This document shows positions 17,173-27,052 of a stretch of 64,000 bases of DNA, one piece after another. Within the stretch, counting starts at the first letter, position 1. Every line of letters starts with the position of its first letter. Source of the DNA: Fimenecus sp052273625 (lineage in GTDB: Bacteria; Bacillota; Clostridia; Oscillospirales; Acutalibacteraceae); NCBI GenBank assembly GCA_052273625.1, contig DAVZHW010000004.1, forward strand, positions 28,374 through 92,373, read 5' to 3'. The notes beneath the pieces were generated by a model. That model had not been told where the DNA came from. It worked only from the letters and a program-made list of their open reading frames with translations, and made no database searches. The translations under genes and the position numbers were made by a program.

Positions 17173-19407
17173 ATGCAGGTTAGGTCATTAAAACAGATGA
17201 GTTACAGAGCGACAATAGCGCTTTTAATACTTATTCTTGCTTTTTTAGTGTGTATAGGAAGCCTTGTGCGAGTAGCCCTTGTTGATGGGGAAGAATACAA
17301 ACTGAAAGCGGAACAAAGTCAGCTTTTAGATACTAAAATTTCAGCGCAAAGAGGAACGATATACGATTCAAATATGAATGTGCTTGCAAAGAGTGCATCT
17401 GCTTGGCTTGTATATATAGTTCCGTCAAAAATCACTACCGAAGCACAGCGAGAGGCAGTCGTTTCCGTTCTTTCGGAAAATCTCGGTATTGACGCAGAAA
17501 TCATCCGTGAAAAGACATTAAAAGAGTCAAATTATGTTAAAATTTCGGGTGAGGTCGAGGAAAATGTAAAAAACACTATCCAAGACTACATAAAACAGTA
17601 TGATAAAGAAAATAAAAAGAGCAAAGACGCAAAATTAAATCAGATAATCTGCATAGATCCCGACACAAAGCGATATTATCCTTATTCTTCGTTTGCTTCA
17701 ACGATAATCGGCTTTGTTAATGCCGACGATAAGGGTAACGGCGGTATCGAGCAGTCATACAACAACGAGCTTACAGGTGTTTCGGGAAGAATTATTACCG
17801 CTATGAACGCAAGACAAAAGGTAATGTCGAGCGAATATGAAACTACCTATGAGGCACAACAGGGCGGAAACCTTGTGCTTACCATTGATGAGGTTATTCA
17901 GTATTATCTTGAGCAGAGCCTTGACCAAGCGCTTGTTGACACGGGCGCTAAATATGCTTACGGAATTATAATGGATGTTCAGACGGGTGCAATTCTCGGT
18001 ATGACCTCGAAGCCTGATTTTGACTTGAATAAACCAAATGTAATTTCAAATCAGCTTGTTGCAGATAAGATTGCCGAAATTATTGACGAAACAGAGCGTG
18101 CAAACGAAACTAAAAACGCAAAATTTGCTCAGTGGAGAAACAGAACAATAAGCGATACCTATGAGCCCGGCTCTGTATTTAAAACCGTCGTTGTTGCGGC
18201 GGCGCTTGAAGAGGGTGTTGTCAATCTTGATACAAAATACACCTGCACAGGCGGTATTCAAGTTGCAAACCACTATCAAAAATGTTGGAAACCCGGCGGT
18301 CACGGAACGGAAACTCTGACACAGGGACTTATGAATTCCTGTAACCCGTTCTTTATCACAATAGGACAAAAATTAGGCAAGGAAAACTTCTTTAAATATT
18401 TTGAAGCATTCGGCTTTACTGAAAAAACAGGAATTGACCTTCCGGCAGAGGCTTCTCCCGTAGCGGATGTTACTTACCATTCACTTGAAAAAATGGGAAT
18501 TGCCGAGCTTTCGTCAAGCTCCTTCGGTCAGACCTTCCAAGTGTCACCGATACAGGTTATAAACGCCGTATCAACTATAGCAAACGGCGGAAAACTTATG
18601 CAACCCTATGTTGTTGACAGTATTCTTGACTCTGACGGCAATGTAATCGCAAAAACACAGGCAAAGGTTAAAAGACAGGTTATTTCCGAAAAAACAGCTT
18701 CAACCGTTGCGGATATGATGGAAAAGGTCGTTTCAAAGGGAACAGGTAAAAACGCCTATGTAGCGGGTTATCATGTTGCCGGAAAAACAGGTACTTCGGA
18801 GAAAATCGGTAAAGAAGGCGCATACATAGCATCCTTCGCAGGTTTTGCACCCGCTGACAATCCGAAGATTGCAATACTTGTTGCGATTGACGAGCCCATA
18901 GGCGCTCACGGCGGCGGTGTGGTTGCGGCACCTATCGCAGGCGAAATTCTTGAAAAGGTACTCGCTTATCTCAATATTGAACCGCAGTATGAGGATTCCG
19001 AAATGAAGAATGTATCCTCAACTACACCTTCACTTGTCGGATTGAGTGTTGCACAGGCAAGGTCAATGACATCAGGATATACATTAAAGGTTGTAGGCTC
19101 GGGCGATAAAGTCATTTCTCAGACTCCTGCGGCGGACTCGCAAGTTCGTTCAGGCGGTGTAATTGTAATTTACACGGATAATCAGGCTCAAAAGCAGACT
19201 GCAAGAGTGCCTGATCTTTCGGGTATGACAATGTCGCAGGCAAATTCAACGGCAGTAAATTCAGGCTTTAATATCAGATTTTCGGGCACAACAAATGCGT
19301 CGGAGGTCGTATCATATAAGCAAAGCATCGAACCCAATACCGAGGCTGAACTCGGTAGCGTAATTACGGTTTACTTCAAGTCAACCGTAAATGTACAGGA
19401 TGCATAA
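17173..19407 (+). CDS. Septal class B penicillin-binding protein (FtsI/SpoVD type) with two PASTA domains
   Basis: This 744-aa septal peptidoglycan transpeptidase has an N-terminal transmembrane anchor (about residues 10-33) and a PBP dimer domain. The transpeptidase domain has the active-site SVFK, the SCN motif in MNSCNPFF and KTG in VAGKTGTSE. Two C-terminal PASTA domains follow (about residues 620-675 and 680-744), as in SpoVD/PBP2x. I chose ATG 17173 because AAGGGG lies 8 nt upstream; a GTG at 17155 would add six residues without a ribosome site. It is partnered by FtsW at 23310. Confidence 0.93.
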   Translation: MQVRSLKQMSYRATIALLILILAFLVCIGSLVRVALVDGEEYKLKAEQSQLLDTKISAQRGTIYDSNMNVLAKSASAWLVYIVPSKITTEAQREAVVSVLSENLGIDAEIIREKTLKESNYVKISGEVEENVKNTIQDYIKQYDKENKKSKDAKLNQIICIDPDTKRYYPYSSFASTIIGFVNADDKGNGGIEQSYNNELTGVSGRIITAMNARQKVMSSEYETTYEAQQGGNLVLTIDEVIQYYLEQSLDQALVDTGAKYAYGIIMDVQTGAILGMTSKPDFDLNKPNVISNQLVADKIAEIIDETERANETKNAKFAQWRNRTISDTYEPGSVFKTVVVAAALEEGVVNLDTKYTCTGGIQVANHYQKCWKPGGHGTETLTQGLMNSCNPFFITIGQKLGKENFFKYFEAFGFTEKTGIDLPAEASPVADVTYHSLEKMGIAELSSSSFGQTFQVSPIQVINAVSTIANGGKLMQPYVVDSILDSDGNVIAKTQAKVKRQVISEKTASTVADMMEKVVSKGTGKNAYVAGYHVAGKTGTSEKIGKEGAYIASFAGFAPADNPKIAILVAIDEPIGAHGGGVVAAPIAGEILEKVLAYLNIEPQYEDSEMKNVSSTTPSLVGLSVAQARSMTSGYTLKVVGSGDKVISQTPAADSQVRSGGVIVIYTDNQAQKQTARVPDLSGMTMSQANSTAVNSGFNIRFSGTTNASEVVSYKQSIEPNTEAELGSVITVYFKSTVNVQDA

Positions 19408-19451
19408 ACAGGCGGTTGTGAAAAGGCGGATAAATTACGGAGGAAATGAAA

Positions 19452-20888
19452 TTGAAACTTTCAGAACTTTTAAAAAATGTAAAAACCGATAGCGTTTATA
19501 CCGATTGTGAGGTATCGGATATTACCGATAAATCCAATGAAATAACGAAGGATTGCGTGTTCGTATGTATAAAGGGCAACCATTTTGACGGACATTCCGT
19601 TGCAAAACAGGCAGAGGAAATGGGCGCTTGTGCAGTTATTGCAGAGTATGACACAGGCGTTAAAAATCAGATTATCGTTGAAAGCACAAGAGATGCATAT
19701 TCTCGAATTTGCGGTGCTTTTTACGGAAATCCTGCCGAGAAATTAAAGCTTATCGGCGTTACGGGAACAAACGGAAAAACCACAACCACATTTCTTATAA
19801 AAAATATTTTTGATAAGCTCTCGATTAAATCGGGACTTATCGGAACGGTTAAAAATATCACAGGCGATAAAGAATATGTTTCGTCGCTGACAACACCCGA
19901 CAGTAAAGAGCTTCAAAGACTCTATGCCGAAATGGTTGACAGCGGATGTGAATACTGCATTATGGAGGTTTCCTCGCAGGCTCTTGCACAGGGCAGGGTT
20001 GACGGTTGCCATTTTGATATAGCTGTGTTTACAAACCTTACTCAAGACCACCTTGATTATCACGGAACATTTGAAAATTATGCAAAGGCAAAAAGAAAAC
20101 TCTTTGAAATCTGTGATACCGCCGTTATAAATGCGGATGACGAATATGCGCATACTATGGTTGACTCATTGCCTTGTAAGGTATATACTTTCGGAGTTAA
20201 AACGGATAATACTGATTTTTCGGCTAAAAATGTAAAATGCTTTAGCGACAGCGTACAGTATGAATTTTTGACTCCTGATAATATCGGCAGAATTAACATT
20301 AAAATACCCGGTAGATTTACCGTTTATAATTCAATGGGTGCGGCTGTTTGCGCTGTGCTTGCGGGTGCTGATTTTGACAGCGTTATTTCGGCTGTTTCTC
20401 AGTCAAAGGGCGTACCGGGCAGAGTTGAGGTTGTTGATACCGATACGGATTATACGGTGCTTATCGACTACGCACATTCTCCCGACGGACTTGAAAATGT
20501 TATTTCGTCACTCAGAGAAACCACAGACGGCAGAATAATTACCGTTTTCGGTTGCGGCGGTGACAGGGACAGAACAAAACGCCCGAAGATGGGCAAGATT
20601 GTCGGCGATTTAGCGGATATTGCCGTTGTAACAAGCGACAACCCGAGAAGTGAAGACCCCGATTTGATAGTCAAAGATGTTTTAGAGGGTATGACAAACT
20701 GCAAAGCTCAGATTAAGACTCTTGTTAACAGAACGGACGCTATAAAGTATGCTATGTCAATAGCAAAGGCAGGAGATGTTGTTTTGCTTGCGGGAAAAGG
20801 TCACGAAACATACCAAATTCTCAACACGGGCAAAATTCATTATGATGAAAGAGAAGTAGTTGCCGACATTTTGAAAGGTAAAATGTAA
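19452..20888 (+). CDS. murE: UDP-N-acetylmuramoyl-tripeptide synthetase, meso-DAP type
   Basis: This 478-aa cytoplasmic Mur ligase adds the third residue of the stem peptide. It has the ATP loop VTGTNGKTTTTF, LTTPDSKEL, the substrate region TQDHLDYHG and the motif SDNPRSEDP. DNPR is the signature of meso-diaminopimelate-adding MurE. I chose TTG 19452, which is 8 nt after GGAGG; an ATG at 19446 is only 2 nt from that site. The stop is followed one base later by murF. Confidence 0.95.
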   Translation: MKLSELLKNVKTDSVYTDCEVSDITDKSNEITKDCVFVCIKGNHFDGHSVAKQAEEMGACAVIAEYDTGVKNQIIVESTRDAYSRICGAFYGNPAEKLKLIGVTGTNGKTTTTFLIKNIFDKLSIKSGLIGTVKNITGDKEYVSSLTTPDSKELQRLYAEMVDSGCEYCIMEVSSQALAQGRVDGCHFDIAVFTNLTQDHLDYHGTFENYAKAKRKLFEICDTAVINADDEYAHTMVDSLPCKVYTFGVKTDNTDFSAKNVKCFSDSVQYEFLTPDNIGRINIKIPGRFTVYNSMGAAVCAVLAGADFDSVISAVSQSKGVPGRVEVVDTDTDYTVLIDYAHSPDGLENVISSLRETTDGRIITVFGCGGDRDRTKRPKMGKIVGDLADIAVVTSDNPRSEDPDLIVKDVLEGMTNCKAQIKTLVNRTDAIKYAMSIAKAGDVVLLAGKGHETYQILNTGKIHYDEREVVADILKGKM

Positions 20889-20889
20889 G

Positions 20890-22251
20890 ATGAAATCAGT
20901 AAGCTTGCAGACTGTTGCCGAATGGGTAGGCGGCAGGCTCTGCGGAGAAAACAAACAAATAAATAATGTTAGCATTGATTCTCGTACGGTGGACGCTTCC
21001 ACGCTTTTTATCGCTATAAAGGGCGACCGTTTTGACGCTCACGATTTTGTGAAAGACGTTGAAAAAAGCGGTGCGGCGGCGGTTATGTGTCACAGAGAGG
21101 TTGAATGTAGCTTACCCGTGATTTATGTCGATGACACCAAAAAAGCATTTGTGGAGCTTGCGAAGAATTACAGAAAGTCCTTTGACGGCTTAAAGGTTAT
21201 CGGACTTACGGGAAGCGTAGGAAAGACAACTACAAAAGAAATGACTTATGAGGTCGTTTCGAGAAAATACAGAGCTGTTAAAACAGAGGGAAACCTCAAT
21301 AACGATATCGGACTTCCGAAAACTCTTTTGCGACTTGAAAACGATACACAGGCGGCTGTAATTGAAATGGGAATGAGTGATTTCGGTGAAATTTCGCTCC
21401 TTACCAAAACTTGCTTGCCCGATATCGGAATAATAACAAATATCGGTGTTTCACATATTGAGCATTTAGGTTCAAGAGACGGCATACTCAAAGCAAAGCT
21501 TGAAATTCTTGACGGTATGAAAAAAGGCTCACCGTTGATTTTGAACGGCGATAATGATAAACTTTCAACTGTGAAGAATGATGATTATAAGCTTATATTC
21601 TTCGGCATTGAAAATGAAAATGCAGATGTCAGAGCCTTTGATATAAAAGAAAACGGCTTGAGTACGGAATTTACCGTTAAAGCCTGTTCTAAACTTCAAA
21701 AGGTTACAATACCGACTGTCGGTATTCACAATGTGTATGATGCTCTCGCAGCATATACTGTCGGTCTTTTGCTTGAGCTTCCCACAGAAGAAATTGCAAA
21801 GGCACTTGAGAATTACACACCGTCGGGAATGAGACAGAGACTTAAAGAGGTAAACGGCGTTAAGATAATCGAGGACTGCTACAATGCAAGCCCCGACTCA
21901 CAGCGTGCCGCCTTGAACGTGCTTTCCGATATGAACGCAAGCAGAAAAATTGCCGTTTTGGGTGATATGCTTGAACTCGGCGACTATTCCGAGACTGCTC
22001 ACAGAGAGGTCGGAAAATATGCGGCGGAGAAAAAAATTGACGTGCTGTATGCCTTCGGTGAACAGTCGAAATACATAGCAGAGGAAGCAAAAAACGGCGT
22101 TGGAAGGGTGCTTTGGTTTGACGATAAGGCACAGCTTGCAAAAACGCTCATACAAGATGTCAAATCGGGCGACTGCGTGCTGTTTAAGGCGAGCAGGGGA
22201 ATGAAGCTCGAGGAAATAATAGAAAAACTCTATGAAGGGTTGGAGAAGTAA
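20890..22251 (+). CDS. murF: UDP-MurNAc-pentapeptide synthetase (D-Ala-D-Ala ligase)
   Basis: This 453-aa cytoplasmic enzyme joins D-Ala-D-Ala to the UDP-MurNAc tripeptide. It has the P-loop GLTGSVGKTTTKEM, NLNNDIGLPKTLL, AVIEMGMS and EDCYNASPDSQRAAL, with the typical three Mur domains. It is packed directly between murE and mraY (0-1 bp gaps), indicating one transcript. Confidence 0.96.
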   Translation: MKSVSLQTVAEWVGGRLCGENKQINNVSIDSRTVDASTLFIAIKGDRFDAHDFVKDVEKSGAAAVMCHREVECSLPVIYVDDTKKAFVELAKNYRKSFDGLKVIGLTGSVGKTTTKEMTYEVVSRKYRAVKTEGNLNNDIGLPKTLLRLENDTQAAVIEMGMSDFGEISLLTKTCLPDIGIITNIGVSHIEHLGSRDGILKAKLEILDGMKKGSPLILNGDNDKLSTVKNDDYKLIFFGIENENADVRAFDIKENGLSTEFTVKACSKLQKVTIPTVGIHNVYDALAAYTVGLLLELPTEEIAKALENYTPSGMRQRLKEVNGVKIIEDCYNASPDSQRAALNVLSDMNASRKIAVLGDMLELGDYSETAHREVGKYAAEKKIDVLYAFGEQSKYIAEEAKNGVGRVLWFDDKAQLAKTLIQDVKSGDCVLFKASRGMKLEEIIEKLYEGLEK

Positions 22252-23277
22252 ATGAAGGTTTGGGTCAGCTTGGTATTTGGATTGGTTTTAAGCTTTTTTA
22301 TCTCGTTTCTTTTGGGATTTGTAATAATTCCCGAATTGAGAAAGCTGAAATTCGGTCAAACTATACTTGATATAGGTCCTGCGTGGCATAAGTCAAAGCA
22401 GGGTACGCCGACAATGGGCGGAATAATGTTTATAATAAGTACGGTTGTTTCGTTTGCAATCGTTATTATTACAGATAAGCTTCTCGGCGGTAATTTAATT
22501 GCAAGCGGAAGCGTTGTCGAGGACAGCGTTAAGGTTAAAACCTTCGCAGGAATACTTATGGCGCTCGGCTTCGGTATAATCGGCTTTGCAGACGACTATA
22601 TTAAAGTTGCAAAGAAAAGAAATTTAGGTCTTACAATCAAGCAAAAGTCAATAGCGCAGATTTTGCTTATGCTCGCATATCTCGGCGCGCTTTATATGTC
22701 GGGAAATACTTTTATGAGCATTCCCTTTGTCGGAAATGTTGACCTTAAATGGTTCTTCTGGTTCTTCGGTATTGGCGTTATTTACCTTACCGTAAACGCA
22801 GTAAACTTTACCGACGGTGTTGACGGACTTTGCGGCTCCGTTACGGCAAGTGCGGCACTCGCATTCGTTGTAATTGCAACGCTTAAAGGCTTCTTCGGTG
22901 TGGGCATACTTGCTTCGTGCCTTGCAGGCGGCTGTATAGGCTATCTTATTTGGAACTGGCATCCGTCAAAGGTAATAATGGGCGATACGGGCTCAATGTT
23001 CCTCGGAGGTATGGTTGTGGCTCTCGCTTATGCTATCGACTGTCCGCTTATCATACTTTTCCTCGGAATAATATATGTAATAGAAATGCTTTCCGACCTT
23101 ATACAGATCGGCTATTTCAAAGCCACTCACGGCAAGCGTATTTTCAAAATGGCTCCCATTCATCATCATTTTGAGATGTGCGGCTGGAAAGAGGTCAAAA
23201 TCGTAATTGTATTTACTCTTATAAATATAATCGGCAGCGTTATAGGCGTCGCGCTTTTCTATTACGGTGCAAAATAA
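22252..23277 (+). CDS. mraY: Phospho-N-acetylmuramoyl-pentapeptide transferase
   Basis: This 341-aa membrane enzyme, with about 10 transmembrane helices, transfers phospho-MurNAc-pentapeptide to undecaprenyl phosphate to make lipid I. Active-site motifs are GFADDYIKV, NAVNFTDGVDGL, MGDTGSMFLGG and the HHH box in APIHHHFE. Start ATG 22252 abuts the murF stop. In many Clostridia murD follows mraY; here ftsW follows instead. Confidence 0.97.
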   Translation: MKVWVSLVFGLVLSFFISFLLGFVIIPELRKLKFGQTILDIGPAWHKSKQGTPTMGGIMFIISTVVSFAIVIITDKLLGGNLIASGSVVEDSVKVKTFAGILMALGFGIIGFADDYIKVAKKRNLGLTIKQKSIAQILLMLAYLGALYMSGNTFMSIPFVGNVDLKWFFWFFGIGVIYLTVNAVNFTDGVDGLCGSVTASAALAFVVIATLKGFFGVGILASCLAGGCIGYLIWNWHPSKVIMGDTGSMFLGGMVVALAYAIDCPLIILFLGIIYVIEMLSDLIQIGYFKATHGKRIFKMAPIHHHFEMCGWKEVKIVIVFTLINIIGSVIGVALFYYGAK

Positions 23278-23309
23278 TAAAACAAAAATCAACTTGAAAG
23301 GAGAAAGCT

Positions 23310-24578
23310 ATGGCAGAGGCTAAAGCGAAGCCGTTACCGAAACAAAATTCGGCTTCAAAGGGCAAAAAAAAGAAAAGAAAGCGCCCCGATTTTCTTGCAA
23401 ACGGAAGCTTTGATGTGCCTTTTCTTCTTTTGGTAATTATAATTCTTACAATAGGTGTCGTAATGCTCTTTTCCGCAAGCTACACCTATGCGTATTACAA
23501 CAAAAACGGCGACAGCGCATATTTCTTCAAAAGGCAGCTTTTGTTTGCTGTTTTAGGCGTTGGCGCAATGCTCGCAATTTCAAAAGTCAAGTACGAATAC
23601 TTTAAGCTTGTCGGCGTTTTAGGACTTCCGATAGCATGGCTTTTGCTTATAATTGTTCTTATTTTGCCTGCGAGATTCGGCGATTTCCACAGGTGGATAT
23701 ATATAGGCGGACTTTCATTTCAGCCGTCTGAAATCGCAAAGCTTGTGATAATTCTGTTCTGTGCTTGGGGTATGGAGCGAAACCACAAAAAGATAATCGG
23801 AAAAAGCGTAAATCAGTCAGCCTTTTCAAAGAAAATTTCAGAGCTCACAAACGGAAAAATCGTTGTATATGACTCGTTCGTTCAGCTCTGTCTTTACGGT
23901 GCCGTAATCGTTATAACGGCCGGCTTGGTTTATCTTGAAAATCATCTTTCCGGTACGCTTTTGATACTTGCTATCGGCGCTGTAATGATGTTTATGGGCG
24001 AGTTCAAAAAGCATTGGTTTATTATAATCGGTATTGTAGCGGTTGTTCTGATTGTATTTGTTGTTACAAATCCCGAAATACTCGAAAAATACGCAGGCGC
24101 AAGAATTACCGCTTGGCTTGATAAGAGCTACGACCCGAAGGGCGCGCGTTGGCAGACGAATAACTCACTTTATGCCATTGGCTCGGGCGGACTTTTCGGC
24201 GCGGGACTCGGTAATTCAAAGCAAAAGCACCTTTTTGTTTCAGAGCCGCAGAACGACTTTATTTTCTCGATAGTTTGCGAAGAGTTGGGCTTTGTCGGTG
24301 CTTCGATAATCATTTTGCTTTTTGCACTTCTTGTATGGAGAGGTGTTGTGATAGGAATACACGCAAAAGACAGATTCGGTGCGCTTACCGCAATCGGAAT
24401 AGTTTTTCAGGTAGGTATGCAGACAGCACTTAATATCGGCGTTGTAACCGACACGCTTCCGAATACGGGTATCAGCTTGCCGTTCTTCAGCTACGGCGGT
24501 ACGTCGCTTATGATGCTGCTTGCCGAAATGGGAATGGTGCTGTCGGTTTCAAGATATTCGAAGATGACTAAAAAATAA
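23310..24578 (+). CDS. ftsW: SEDS peptidoglycan polymerase FtsW/SpoVE
   Basis: This 422-aa SEDS-family glycosyltransferase polymerises lipid II at the septum. It has a Lys-rich cytoplasmic N-terminus (residues 1-30, KGKKKKRKRPD) and about 10 transmembrane helices. Signatures are LSFQPSEIAKL and the C-terminal NTGISLPFFSYGGTSL. Together with the PBP at 17173 it forms the septal synthase. In spore formers this position is often spoVE, so the name is by position and cannot be settled by sequence alone. Confidence 0.93.
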   Translation: MAEAKAKPLPKQNSASKGKKKKRKRPDFLANGSFDVPFLLLVIIILTIGVVMLFSASYTYAYYNKNGDSAYFFKRQLLFAVLGVGAMLAISKVKYEYFKLVGVLGLPIAWLLLIIVLILPARFGDFHRWIYIGGLSFQPSEIAKLVIILFCAWGMERNHKKIIGKSVNQSAFSKKISELTNGKIVVYDSFVQLCLYGAVIVITAGLVYLENHLSGTLLILAIGAVMMFMGEFKKHWFIIIGIVAVVLIVFVVTNPEILEKYAGARITAWLDKSYDPKGARWQTNNSLYAIGSGGLFGAGLGNSKQKHLFVSEPQNDFIFSIVCEELGFVGASIIILLFALLVWRGVVIGIHAKDRFGALTAIGIVFQVGMQTALNIGVVTDTLPNTGISLPFFSYGGTSLMMLLAEMGMVLSVSRYSKMTKK

Positions 24579-24595
24579 ACTCAAAGGAGAACACA

Positions 24596-25714
24596 ATGAA
24601 GGTTATATTTGCGGCAGGCGGCACGGGCGGACATATAAATCCGGCTCTTGCGGCGGCAGGTGAATTAAGGCGCAGACACCCCGACGCCGAAATACTTTTT
24701 ATCGGTACGAGCGACCATATGGAGTCACGCCTTGTGCCTCAAGCAGGCTTTGATTTTAAGACTATAACTATTTCAGGCTTTCAGCGAAAGCTTACTGTAA
24801 AAAATATCATTAAAAACATAAAAACACTCGGACTTATTGTTAAATCAAGCTCGCAGACTAAAAAGATATTAAAAGAGTTTAATCCCGATGCCGTTGTGGG
24901 CTTTGGCGGATACGTAAGCGGTCCCGTTGTCAGCACGGCTGTCAAAATGGGCATAAAAACCGCAATTCACGAGCAGAACGCTTTCCCCGGAGTTACAAAC
25001 AAGACGCTTGCAAAGCAGGTTGACAGAGTAATGCTCACGGTTGAGGGCGCTGAAAAATATCTCTCTCCTAAAAATGAGCCGATAATCACGGGACTTCCCG
25101 TAAGACAGGCGATTTTCGATGCGGACAGAGATTTTGCCCGTTCAAAATTCGGCGTATCGGACGACACTGTGTTTGTGCTTTCAATGGGTGGCAGTCTCGG
25201 TGCTAAAGCAATAAACGAAAATATGGTTGAGGTCATAAAGGCTTTGCATAATGACAAAAACCTTTTCTTTATGCACTCAACGGGAAAATACGGCAAATGG
25301 GTTCCCGATAAGCTTCGTGAAGGCGGAGTTGAAACAGGCAAGGGAACGAATGTAATTATAAGAGAGTATATCGACGATATGGATATGTGCCTTGCGGCAT
25401 CCGACCTTGTAATCAGCAGGGCAGGAGCGTCCTCGCTTTCTGAAATTGAGGCTGTCGGAAGAGCATCTGTGCTTATCCCGTCTCCGAATGTTGCCGAAAA
25501 TCATCAGTATCACAATGCAATGACTCTTGTGAATTCCGATGCGGCAAGGGTAATCGAGGAAAAGGACTTAACGCCCGAATTGCTTACCGAAACCGTAAAA
25601 GAAATGACCTCTGACAGCGACCTTCTCGTTCGTTACGGCGAAAACGCAAGGAAGCTCAGCGTCGGCGACTCGGCGCAGAGAATTTGTAATGTTATCGAAT
25701 CACTCCTGAATTAA
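24596..25714 (+). CDS. murG: Lipid II synthase MurG (GlcNAc transferase)
   Basis: This 372-aa GT-B glycosyltransferase adds GlcNAc to lipid I at the inner membrane face. It has the N-terminal glycine loop GGTGGHINPALAA, a hydrophobic patch around ISGFQRKL, VGFGGYVSGP, HEQNAFPGVTNK and the UDP-GlcNAc site SRAGASSLSEIEAVG with PSPNVAENHQ. An AAAGGAG site lies upstream. Confidence 0.97.
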   Translation: MKVIFAAGGTGGHINPALAAAGELRRRHPDAEILFIGTSDHMESRLVPQAGFDFKTITISGFQRKLTVKNIIKNIKTLGLIVKSSSQTKKILKEFNPDAVVGFGGYVSGPVVSTAVKMGIKTAIHEQNAFPGVTNKTLAKQVDRVMLTVEGAEKYLSPKNEPIITGLPVRQAIFDADRDFARSKFGVSDDTVFVLSMGGSLGAKAINENMVEVIKALHNDKNLFFMHSTGKYGKWVPDKLREGGVETGKGTNVIIREYIDDMDMCLAASDLVISRAGASSLSEIEAVGRASVLIPSPNVAENHQYHNAMTLVNSDAARVIEEKDLTPELLTETVKEMTSDSDLLVRYGENARKLSVGDSAQRICNVIESLLN

Positions 25715-25774
25715 CATAAAACCGCACACAGCATAGTATGAAACAGCGATGCTTTTAACTGTGAGGTGTGCTTT

Positions 25775-27052
25775 ATGGATAAACTTGTCATAAACGGCTC
25801 AAAAAGACTTACGGGAGAAATTGAGGTCCACGGCTCCAAAAACAGCGTGCTGCCGATACTCGCCGCCTGTGTTTTGTCGCAGGGCGAAAATATCATACAT
25901 AATTGTCCGATTCTCTCCGACGTTGACGCCGCTTTGAAAATCCTTGTCGAATTAGGCTGTAAGGTTAAGCGTGAGGAGCATACCGTTTGTGTTGACTCAA
26001 GCGGTGTAAACGGCTTTGAAATTTCCGATAGCCTTATGCGTGAAATGCGTTCATCGGTTATTTTTCTGGGTGCGATTTTGGGCAGAACAGGCAAGGCGGT
26101 GCTGTCAACGCCCGGTGGCTGTGAAATCGGACTTCGACCTATCGATATGCACATAAGCGCAATGGAACAGCTCGGCGCAGAGGTCTTTGAAGAACACGGC
26201 AGACTGCATTTTGAGTGCAAAAACGGACTTCACGGGGCAAGAGTGATTTTGCCGTTTCCGTCTGTCGGCGCTACGGAAAACATAATGATAGCCTCGTGCG
26301 TTGCAAATGGCACAACCGTTATAACAAATGCAGCAAGAGAGCCTGAAATAAGCGACCTTGCAGATTTCTTAAACGGATGCGGAGCGAAAATTCACGGCGC
26401 AGGCGACAGTACGATTATCATTGACGGCGTTAAAAAGCTTACGGCGACCACGCACACGGTAATTCCCGACAGGATTGCCGCTTCAACATACCTGCTCGCA
26501 GGGGCGATAACCCACGGCAGAGTTTGTATCAAAGAGATAATTCCTGCTCATTTAGGAGCGTTAATACCTATACTTAAACAGGCGGGCTGTGATATTTCGG
26601 TCAGCAACAGATGGATTTGCATTTCTTCTCCGCCAAGGCTCTCAAGAGTAAAAACGGTCAGAACAATGCCTTATCCGGGTTTCCCGACTGATGTTCAAGC
26701 GCCGTTGACGGCAATGCTGAGCGTGGCTGACGGCACATCGGTTGTCGTGGAAAATATATTCGAGTGCAGATATAAGCATGTGAGCGAGCTGATAAGGCTC
26801 GGTGCAAAAATCAATGTCGAGGGCAGAACGGCGGTCATAGAGGGTGTGCCGTATCTTACGGGTGCTTCGGTGGTATCGCCCGATCTTCGCGGAGGCTTTG
26901 CGCTTGTAATTGCAGGACTTGCGGCAAAGGGCGAGACCGTGATAAGCGGTGTCGAGCATATAGACAGGGGTTACGAAAATCCCGAAAAATTGTTGTCGGC
27001 ACTCGGTGCGGACGTTAAAAGGAACAAAGAGAATGGAACAGAAAAGAAGTAG
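25775..27052 (+). CDS. murA: UDP-N-acetylglucosamine 1-carboxyvinyltransferase
   Basis: This 425-aa enzyme makes the first committed step of peptidoglycan synthesis using phosphoenolpyruvate. The catalytic cysteine is in TPGGCEIGLRPIDMH. Other family features are NGSKRLTGEIEVHGSKNS, PFPSVGATEN and GFPTDVQAPLTAM. I chose ATG 25775, behind AGGTG, rather than the in-frame GTG at 25766. Placement inside the dcw cluster matches many Clostridia. Its 3' end overlaps divIB. Confidence 0.95.
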   Translation: MDKLVINGSKRLTGEIEVHGSKNSVLPILAACVLSQGENIIHNCPILSDVDAALKILVELGCKVKREEHTVCVDSSGVNGFEISDSLMREMRSSVIFLGAILGRTGKAVLSTPGGCEIGLRPIDMHISAMEQLGAEVFEEHGRLHFECKNGLHGARVILPFPSVGATENIMIASCVANGTTVITNAAREPEISDLADFLNGCGAKIHGAGDSTIIIDGVKKLTATTHTVIPDRIAASTYLLAGAITHGRVCIKEIIPAHLGALIPILKQAGCDISVSNRWICISSPPRLSRVKTVRTMPYPGFPTDVQAPLTAMLSVADGTSVVVENIFECRYKHVSELIRLGAKINVEGRTAVIEGVPYLTGASVVSPDLRGGFALVIAGLAAKGETVISGVEHIDRGYENPEKLLSALGADVKRNKENGTEKK

